A DNA stretch of 6,090 bases from Actinomycetota bacterium (GTDB lineage: Bacteria; Actinomycetota; Actinomycetes; UBA12327). The notes below the pieces were generated by a model that did not search any database, was not told the origin of the DNA, and saw only the letters and a program-made list of their open reading frames with translations. The position numbers and the translations under genes were made by a program. The stretch covers positions 14,844 through 20,933 of the forward strand of contig JAPLBW010000188.1 of NCBI GenBank assembly GCA_026392555.1. Direction: 5' to 3'. Positions 5,681-6,090 of this stretch are shown here, piece by piece (the stretch's first letter is position 1; each line of letters begins with the position of its first letter).

Positions 5681-6090
5681 CTAGCGCTTCCACTGGCGGA
5701 TGTAGTCCGGAACGGCAATCCCAACCGGAAGGTCGGGTGCATCGATGGGTTCGCCAAAGTGGTCCGTCAGGGGAACCACGCCCGCCCAGATCGGAAGGGT
5801 CACATCGGCGGGGACATCGTCGGGCGGGCCAGCACTGATTTTCACCGAACATTCATTGAGTTCCAAGGCGAGAACCAGGGTGGCCTTGTCTTCTTGTTCG
5901 TTCGGGTGCCGCGCATCGTCCCAGCGACCGGGCAGCAGGTGATCGCTAATGGCTTGGAGTGCAGCGGCCTTGTCTTCACCCACCACCACACGGCAGGTTC
6001 CCAGCACCATGACGCTGCGGTAGTTCATGGAGGATTCAAACACCGATCGTGCGACGACCAATCCATCAAGCAAGGTGACCGTTAAGCACG
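5681..6090 (-). CDS. Pyridoxamine 5'-phosphate oxidase-like flavin-binding protein (partial, 5' end off window)
   Basis: The frame is open to the window edge, and 135 residues of the C-terminal part are visible. The sequence C-L-T-V-T-L-L-D-G-L-V-V-A-R-S, then S-M-N-Y-R-S-V-M-V-L-G, then L-P-G-R-W, then P-I-W-A-G-V-V-P-L matches the split-barrel flavin-binding family related to pyridoxamine 5'-phosphate oxidase and NimA, common in actinobacteria. The H-S/S-S-M-N-Y-R-S segment is a typical core strand. Members bind FMN or similar cofactors and are poorly characterised; a true PdxH role is unlikely from these motifs. An apparent TTG start at 6073 is not the real start, because good family sequence continues upstream of it. 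The TAG stop is six bases before the FAD oxidoreductase ATG, so both are probably in one transcript and may act on related substrates (inference). Confidence 0.82.
   Translation of the reverse strand, partial: CLTVTLLDGLVVARSVFESSMNYRSVMVLGTCRVVVGEDKAAALQAISDHLLPGRWDDARHPNEQEDKATLVLALELNECSVKISAGPPDDVPADVTLPIWAGVVPLTDHFGEPIDAPDLPVGIAVPDYIRQWKR

Noticed and set aside
5612..6085. Long open frame on the plus strand opposite the PPOX-like and DAO genes
   Set aside because: It shows no recognisable family motifs and is antisense to two well-supported genes, so it is a shadow of their codon bias.

Overview
The window looks like chromosomal sequence from an actinobacterium. The evidence is the plus-strand gene order pyrH-frr-cdsA-rlmN, an arrangement known from Actinobacteria such as Mycobacterium, plus a minus-strand DUF2505 gene, a family found largely in Actinobacteria. 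Base composition is moderately GC-rich by eye rather than extreme. Genes are packed very tightly (overlapping stop/start codons, gaps of 6 to 42 bases), which would fit a small, streamlined or metagenome-derived genome; that last point is inference.

Layout. On the plus strand, positions 1-2607 carry the C-terminal end of pyrH (UMP kinase), then frr (ribosome recycling factor), cdsA (phosphatidate cytidylyltransferase) and rlmN (23S rRNA/tRNA adenine-C2 methyltransferase). These are informational and membrane-lipid housekeeping genes, read as one run with start/stop overlaps at pyrH/frr and cdsA/rlmN. On the minus strand, positions 6090 down to 2604 carry a second tight run: a pyridoxamine-phosphate-oxidase-like flavoprotein (cut by the window edge), an FAD-dependent DAO-family amine/amino-acid oxidoreductase, a glutaryl-CoA dehydrogenase-type acyl-CoA dehydrogenase, and a DUF2505 (START-like fold) protein. 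The two runs converge and their stop codons overlap at 2604-2607.

The main irregularity is in rlmN. The reading frame stops at 2428, and the conserved C-terminal part continues in another frame to 2607. The join lacks roughly nine codons expected from the family, so the lesion looks like a deletion of about 28 bases, either real or an assembly/sequencing error. It separates the radical-SAM cysteines from the second catalytic cysteine. The minus-strand run plausibly serves amine or amino-acid catabolism feeding glutaryl-CoA, but the sequence alone does not prove the substrates. I saw no mobile elements, RNA genes, CRISPR arrays or unknown multi-gene system; apart from rlmN this is an ordinary region, with no gene-free stretch above 50 bases.
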